A stretch of DNA of 64,000 bases from contig OZ038465.1 in assembly GCA_964036295.1 (NCBI GenBank), forward strand, positions 9,803,667 to 9,867,666, given 5' to 3'. The notes under the pieces were generated by a model. It saw only the letters and a program-made list of their open reading frames with translations, made no database searches and was not told the origin of the DNA. The position numbers were made by a program, and so were the translations under genes. Source of the DNA: Plumapathes pennacea. Taxonomy: Eukaryota > Cnidaria > Anthozoa > Antipatharia > Myriopathidae. Shown in pieces: positions 57,591-64,000 of the stretch. Each line of letters begins with the position of its first letter. Position 1 is the first letter of the stretch.

Positions 57591-58040
57591 GAAACTTTAA
57601 TGCTGTTACGCATACGACATTGTTTTACTTTTATTTTTCTATTTTTCTTCTCGTATACCATTTGGGCGTTTCTCTCAGACAAAGTAAATTATTTATTCGA
57701 AAGAATACGAGCCGTTTTGTTGTTTCGCCACTGATATTATTTCAGTAAGAATATAAATAGTATATTGCAGCAGTAATGGTACACCATAGTGTACGGTGAT
57801 AGAAAGTGAATCACAATATAGATAAGAAACGTAACCGTTGTTATTTATGAGACTTAACAAGTGAATACAATTTTCGCTGTAACTTGGCCGAAAAGTTACC
57901 AATCTATTCGCGGATTCTTTCCTGGAACGTCTCTTTAGCTTGCCCAACGTTGAGCTATAAGAGCTTAGTATGGAGCGAAAGTAGATTTATTGTCTTGGCT
58001 AACCCGGCAGGATTAATCAAATTCTCCCACACTCCCACTA

Positions 58041-61000
58041 ATTAATTAGTGCATGATTTGCAGTAATTTGCTCTAATTTCTCACGACACGCGGGCTAAAA
58101 GTTTACAAAAGCTATGCAAACGTCGTCGGCATAGTCCCAGGAACGTTTCCTGAAAGTTTCATGCGATTATGAGATGGTGAAAAATCTTGGAATTTTGACA
58201 AAATACTAAGGCTATAGTACAGGGTTTTTTGCCGATTTTGGCCAAAAATTGAAAACTCTTGAAACTTTTAAGAAACCTTCCTTAGACTATAAGAAGATTT
58301 TCTGCAATACATTTTCCTTATCTATCTTCATCCGTTGCCGAGATATAACAGCTTAACTCGAAAGGTGTGATGAATTAATTAGTGCATGATTTGCTGTAAT
58401 TTGCTCTAATTTCTCACGACTCGAGGGCTAAAAGTTTACAAAAACTATGCAAACGCCGTCGGCATAGTCCCAGTAACGTTTCCTGAAAGTTTCATGCGAT
58501 TCTGAGATGGTCAAAAAATCTTGGAATTTTGACAAAATACTAAGGCTATAGCACAGGGTTTTTTGCCAATTTTGCTCAAAAATTGAAAACTCTTGGAACA
58601 CTCTGGAAACCTTCCTTAGACTATTAGAAGACTTTTTGCAATATATTTTCCTTATCTATCTTCATCCGTTGCCGAGATATAACAGCTTAACTCGAAAGGT
58701 GTGATGAATTAATTAGTGCATGATTTGTAGTAATTTGCTCTAATTTCTCACGACTCGAGGGCTAAAAGTTTACAAAAACTATGCAAACGTCATCGGCATA
58801 GTCCCAGGAACGTTTCCTGAAAGTTTCATGCGATTCTGAGATGGTCGAAAAATCTTGGAATTTTGACAAAATACTAAGGCTATAGCACAGGGTTTTTTGC
58901 CGATTTTGGTCAAAAATTGAAAACTCTTGAAACTTTTAAGAAACCTTCCTTAGACTATAAGAAGATTTTCTGCAATACATTTTCCTTATCTATCTTCATC
59001 CGTTGCCGAGATATAACAGCTTAACTCGAAAGATGTGATCACTGAATTAATTAGTGCATGATTTGCAGTAATTTGCTCCAATATCTCACGACTCGAGGGC
59101 TAAAAGTTTACAAAAACTATGCAAACGTCGTCGGCATAGTCCCAGGAACGTTTCCTGAAAGTTTCATGCGATTCTGAGATGGTCGAAAAATGTTGGAATT
59201 TTGACAAAATACTAAGGCTATAGCACAGGGTTTTTTGCCGATTTTGCTCAAAAATTGAAAACTCTTGGAACTCTCTGGAAACCTTCTTAGACTATTAGAA
59301 GACTTTTTGCAATACATTTTCCTTATCTATCTTCATCCGTTGCCGAGATATAACAGCTTAACTCGAAAGATGTGATCACTGAATTAATTAGTGCATGATT
59401 TGCAGTAATTTGCTCTAATTTCTCACGACTCGAGGGCTAAAAGTTTACAAAAACTATGCAAACGTCGTCGGCATAGTCCCAGAAACGTTTCCTGAAAGTT
59501 TCATGCGATTCTGAGATGGTCGAAAAATCTTCGAATTTTGACAAAATACTAAGGCTATAACACAGGGTTTTTTTGCCGATTTTGGCCAAAAATTGAAAAC
59601 TCTTGAAACTTTCAGGAAACCTTCCTTAGACTATAAGAAGATTTTCTGCAACACATTTTCCTTATCTATCTTCATCCGTTGCCGAGATATAACAGCTTAA
59701 CTCGAAAGATGTGATCACTGAATTAATTAGTGCATGATTTGCAGTAATTTGCTCTAATTTCTCACGACTCAAGGGCTAAAAGTTTACAAAAGCTATGCAA
59801 ACGTCGTCGGCATAGTCCCAGAAACGTTTCCTGAAAGTTTCATGCGATTCTGAGATGGTCGAAAAATGTTGGAATTTTGACAAAATACTAAGGCTATAGC
59901 ACAGGGTTTTTTGCCGATTTTGGCCAAAAATTGAAAACTCTTGAAACTTTTAAGAAACCTTCCTTAGACTATAAGAAGATTTTCTGCAATACATTTTCCT
60001 TATCTATCTTCATCCGTTGCCGAGATATAACAGCTTAACTCGAAAGATGTGATCACTGAATTAATTAGGGCATGATTTGCAATAATTTGCTCTAATTTCT
60101 CACGACTCGAAGGCTAAAAGTTTACAAAAACTATGCATAGTCGCAGGAACGTTTCCTGAAAGTTTCATGCGATTCTGAGATGGTCGAAAAATGTTGGAAT
60201 TTTAACAAAATTCTAAGGCTATAGCACAGGTTTTTTTGCCAATTTTGGTCAAAAATTGAAAATTCTTGGAACTTTCAGGAAACCTTCCTTAGACTATAAG
60301 AAGACTTTTTGCAATAAATTTTCCTTATCTATCTTCATCCGTTGCCGAGATATAACAGCTTAACTCGAAAGGTGTGATGAATTAATTAGTGCATGATTTG
60401 CAGTAATTTGCTCTAATTTCTCACGACTCAAGGGCTAAAAGTTTACAAAAACTATGCAAACGTCATCGGCATAGTCCCAGGAACGTTTCCTGAAAGTTTC
60501 ATGCGATTCTGAGATGGTCGAAAAATCTTGGAATTTTGACAAAATACTAAGGCTATAGCACAGGGTTTTTTGCCGATTTTGGCCAAAAATTGAAAACTCT
60601 TGAAACTTTTAAGAAACCTTCCTTAGACTATAAGAAGATTTTCTGCAATACATTTTCCTTATCTATCTTCATCCGTTGCCGAGATATAACAGCTTAACTC
60701 GAAAGATGTGATCACTGAATTAATTAGTGCATGATTTGCAGTAATTTGCTCTAATTTCTCACGACTCGAGGGCTAAAAGTTTACAAAAACTATGCAAACG
60801 TCGTCGGCATAGTCGCAGGAACGTTTCCTGAAAGTTTCATGCGATTCTGAGATGGTCGAAAAATCTTGGAATTTTGACAAAATACTAAGGCTATAGCACA
60901 GGTTTTTTTGCCAATTTTGGTCAAAAATTGAAAATTCTTGGAACTTTCAGGAAACCTTCCTTAGACTATAAGAAGACTTTTTGCAATAAATTTTCCTTAT

Positions 61001-63384
61001 CTATCTTCATCCGTTGCCGAGATATAACAGTTTAACTCGAAAGGTGTGATGAATTAATTAGTGCATGATTTGTAGTAATTTGCTCTAATTTCTCACGACG
61101 CGCTGGCTAAAAGTTTACAAAAACTATGCAAACGTCGTCGGCATAGTCCCAGTAACGTTTCCTGAAAGTTTCATGCGATTATGAGATGGTCGAAAAATCT
61201 TGGAATTTTGACAAAATACTAAGGCTATAGCACAGGGTTTTTTGCCGATTTTGCTCAAAAATTGAAAACTCTTGGAACTCTCTGGAAACCTTCCTTAGAC
61301 TATAAGAAGACTTTTTGCAATACATTTTCCTTATCTATCTTCATCCGTTGCCGAGATATAACAGTTTAACTCGAAAGGTGTGATGAATTAATAGTGCATG
61401 ATTTGCAGTAAATGCTCTAATTTCTCACGACGCGCGGGCTAAAAGTTTACAAAAACTATGCAAACGTCGTCGGCATAGTCCCAGTAACGTTTCCTGAAAG
61501 TTTCATGCGATTCTGAGATGGTCAAAAAATCTTGGAATTTTGACAAAATACTAAGGCTATAGCACAGGGTTTTTTGCCGATTTTTGCCAAAAAATTGAAA
61601 ACTCTTGAAACTTTCAGGAAACCTTCCTTAGACTATAAGAAGACTTTTTGCAATACATTTTCCTTATCTATCTTCATCCGTTGCCGAGATATAACAGGTT
61701 AACTCGAAAGGTGTGATGAATTAATTAGTGCATGATTTGTAGTAATTTGCTCTAATTTCTCACGACTCGAGGGCTAAAAGTTTACAAAAACTATGCAAAC
61801 GTCATCGGCATAGTCCCAGGAACGTTTCCTGAAAGTTTCATGCGATTCTGAGATGGTCGAAAAATCTTGGAATTTTGACAAAATTCTAAGGCTATAGCAC
61901 AGGGTTTTTTGCCGATTTTGACCAAAGATTGAAAACTCTTGAAACTTTCAGGAAACCTTCCTTAGACTATAAGAAGACTTTTGGCAATACATTTTCCTTA
62001 TCTATCTTCATCCGTTGCCGATATATAACAGCTTAACTCGAAAGGTGTGATGAATTAATTAGTGCATGATTTGCAGTAATTTGCTCCAATATCTCACGAC
62101 GCGCGGGCTAAAAGTTTACAAAAACTATACAAACGTCGTCGGCATAGTCGCAGGAACGTTTCCTGAAAGTTTCATGCGATTCTGAGATGGTCGAAAAATC
62201 TTGGAATTTTGACAAAATTCTAAGGCTATAGCACAGGTTTTTTTGCCAATTTTGGTCAAAAATTGAAAATTCTTGGAACTTTCAGGAAACCTTCCTTAGA
62301 CTATAAGAAGACTTTTGGCAATACATTTTCCTTATCTATCTTCATCCGTTGCCGAGATATAACAGGTTAACTCGAAAGGTGTGATGAATTAATTAGTGCA
62401 TGATTTGCAGTAAATGCTCTAATTTCTCACGACGCGTTGGCTAAAAGTTTACAAAAACTATGCAAACGTCATCGGCATAGTCCCAGTAACATTTCCTGAA
62501 AGTTTCATGCGATTCTGAGATGGTCAAAAAATCTTGGAATTTTGACAAAATACTAAGGCTATAGCACAGGGTTTTTTGCCGATTTTTGCCAAAAATTGAA
62601 AACTCTTGAAACTTTCAGGAAACCTTCCTTAGACTATAAGAAGACTTTTTGCAATACATTTTCCTTATCTATCTTCATCCGTTGCCGAGATATAACAGCT
62701 TAACTCGAAAGGTGTGATGAATTAATTAGTGCATGATTTGCAGTAAATGCTCTAATTTCTCACGACGCGCGGGCTAAAAGTTTACAAAAACTATGCAAAC
62801 GTCATCGGCATAGTCCCAGTAACGTTTCCTGAAAGTTTCATGCGATTCTGAGATGGTCAAAAAATCTTGGAATTTTGACAAAATACTAAGGCTATAGCAG
62901 AGGGTTTTTTGCCAATTTTGGTCAAAAATTGAAAACTCTTGAAACTTTCAGGAAACCTTCCTTAGACTATAAGAAGACTTTTTGCAATACATTTTCCTTA
63001 TCTATCATCATCCGTTGCCGAGATATAACAGCTTAACTCGAAAGGTGTGATGAATTAATTAGTGCATGATTTGCAGTAATTTGCTCCAATTTCTCACGAC
63101 GCGCGGGCTAAAAGTTTACAAAAGCTATGGAAACGTCGTCGGCATAGTCCCAGGAACGTTTCCTGAAAGTTTCATGCGATTCTGAGATGGTCGAAAAATC
63201 TTGGAATTTTGACAAAATACTAGGCTATAGCAGAGGGTTTTTTGCCAATTTTGGTCAAAAATTGAAAACTCTTGGAACTCTCAGGAAACCTTCCTTAGAC
63301 TATAAGAAGACTTTTTGCAATACATTTTCCTTATCTATCTTCATCCGTTGCCGAGATATAACAGCTTAACTCAAAAGGTGTGAT
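58041..63384 (+). repeat. Satellite array, about 16 tandem units of about 334 bp
   Basis: Each unit starts near TTAATTAGTGCATGATTT, contains CGGCATAGTC, GTTTCATGCGATT, CTAAGGCTATAGCACAGGG and CTTCCTTAGACTATAAGAAG, and ends ATCCGTTGCCGAGATATAAC then AGCTTAACTCGAAAGGTGTG. Unit starts are near 58044, 58376, 58710, 59045, 59383, 59722, 60059, 60380, 60720, 61054, 61386, 61726, 62056, 62390, 62723 and 63057. Junctions are of two kinds, GATGAATTAATT and GATCACTGAATTAATT. There is no reading frame of note. The array ends abruptly at 63384. Confidence 0.95.
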
Positions 63385-63654
63385 AAAACTATTCACCTCC
63401 TTGTGTGACGAACCAAATAGACTATATTCACGCCTGCCAATCCCTACTTTAGAGCAGTAGGCACATGTACCTATTTTTTAGTTATGTGGCGGTGGAGGTT
63501 TACTAATCCAAAAACACCCACCCCAACACCGCGCGCTGTTTTGTATAACATTAAGATACCAACTGACAGGCGTGCCAAAACCGGCTTGACTGCATTTTTC
63601 ACACCTTTCGTTCCATCGTGCACAGAAGCCATTTGTTAGAAGACTCCGACGAAG

Positions 63655-64000
63655 ATGGATGTGTTTGTGAGAAGAGGCTTGAAAACCAAAAATGGCAGAG
63701 CAATTAAGCGAAAGTCAGGCTTTCTGGTGAGTCTTACTAAGTTGAAACTTGAGACGTACGAACGAAGAAACGAACGAAACAAACTTACGCTTAGCTTCAT
63801 GCCTTAGTTTGAAACATTCCAGGTTATTCAATACATTTCTCTCTTTTCTCGCAGAGCTTTCACACCACGCAGCTTTCAGGACAGTGGAAAAGAAGCATGG
63901 GACATGTACTTGACTCAAAGTTTACAAGGAATATTTGGCTGGAGATGGCTTCAAACGGAAGACGAATGTAGAAATGTGTTGAACAGAAAACCGTAAGCTC
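63655..64000 (+). CDS. 5' part of an unidentified gene, cut by the window end
   Basis: An ATG at 63655 opens 24 codons (MDVFVRRGLKTKNGRAIKRK...) up to a good donor CTG/GTGAGT at 63727. A pyrimidine tract and acceptor precede 63855. From there one frame stays open to the end (AFTPRSFQDSGKEAWDMYLT..., closing NRKP before GTAAGC), but it does not join the first exon in phase. The frame that does join stops at 63971. A second ATG at 63692 (MAEQLSESQAF) joins into a stop. So the exon pair or its start is uncertain, and no family is recognised. Confidence 0.35.

Larger units (their letters stand above)
56245..58040. other. LRIG 3' flank
   Basis: No gene is seen. A candidate AATAAA at 56749-56754 lies inside a reversed TTAA-MITE. 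The rest is AT-rich unique sequence up to the satellite. Confidence 0.5.

Noticed and set aside
58041-63384. CRISPR-like or protein-repeat interpretation of the array
   Set aside because: The units are 334 bp and contiguous without spacers, and all frames are closed; it is satellite DNA in a eukaryote.
63692-63726. Calmodulin-like start MAEQLSESQ
   Set aside because: Only nine residues match, the splice to the next acceptor gives a stop, and no EF-hand follows.

Overview
The window is eukaryotic nuclear DNA. Its genes are split by many introns with GT/AG borders, it is AT-rich, and its introns are crowded with short inverted-repeat elements. The gene content (a p67phox-like NADPH-oxidase activator, a motile-cilium protein, an LRIG-type receptor) means an animal. 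The repeat style (foldback MITEs, a CCCGGGGGGG-ended element, a tRNA-derived SINE) resembles anthozoan, probably stony-coral, genomes. That placement is inference; no rRNA or mitochondrial marker is present.

Layout from left to right: (1) + strand, 107-7228, NCF2/NOXA1-like p67phox homologue (TPR + PB1, no SH3). (2) 7229-8921, spacer with a dead LINE fragment, a TTAA-MITE and an RFX-type X-box. (3) + strand, 8922-18976, CFAP100 in 21 exons. (4) + strand, 19997-20561, CHCHD4/MIA40. (5) - strand, 25709-21751, TAF1C. (6) + strand, 25921-27953, SNRPF, divergent from TAF1C across 211 bp. (7) - strand, 34692-28751, GPKOW in 14 exons. (8) 34693-39122, gene-poor spacer. (9) + strand, 39123-56244, an LRIG-family receptor in 21 exons with one LRR per exon. 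(10) 58041-63384, a satellite of about 16 units of about 334 bp. (11) 63655-64000, the beginning of a further unidentified gene.

The genes do not form one pathway. They are mostly housekeeping: Pol I transcription (TAF1C), splicing (SNRPF, GPKOW) and mitochondrial intermembrane-space import (CHCHD4). The rest are one cilium gene, one ROS-signalling gene and one growth-factor-signalling modulator. The housekeeping genes carry short 5' ends with ATGGCGG starts and one compact divergent promoter. Exon structures were built by hand from the sequence. Coding phases close exactly for NCF2-like (442 aa), CFAP100 (587 aa), CHCHD4 (164 aa), SNRPF (87 aa), GPKOW (477 aa) and LRIG (1000 aa). TAF1C (849 aa) has two uncertain splice sites.

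I found no clearly new multi-gene system. The most interesting signals are: the mobile-element families (a TTAA-flanked MITE, an 8-bp-TSD hAT-like MITE, and a CCAAT-rich foldback family that sits repeatedly in introns); the satellite with traces of dimeric higher-order structure; a perfect X-box in front of the cilium gene; a threefold 70-bp-period duplication across an LRIG exon/intron border; and domain changes in the p67phox, TAF1C and LRIG proteins.
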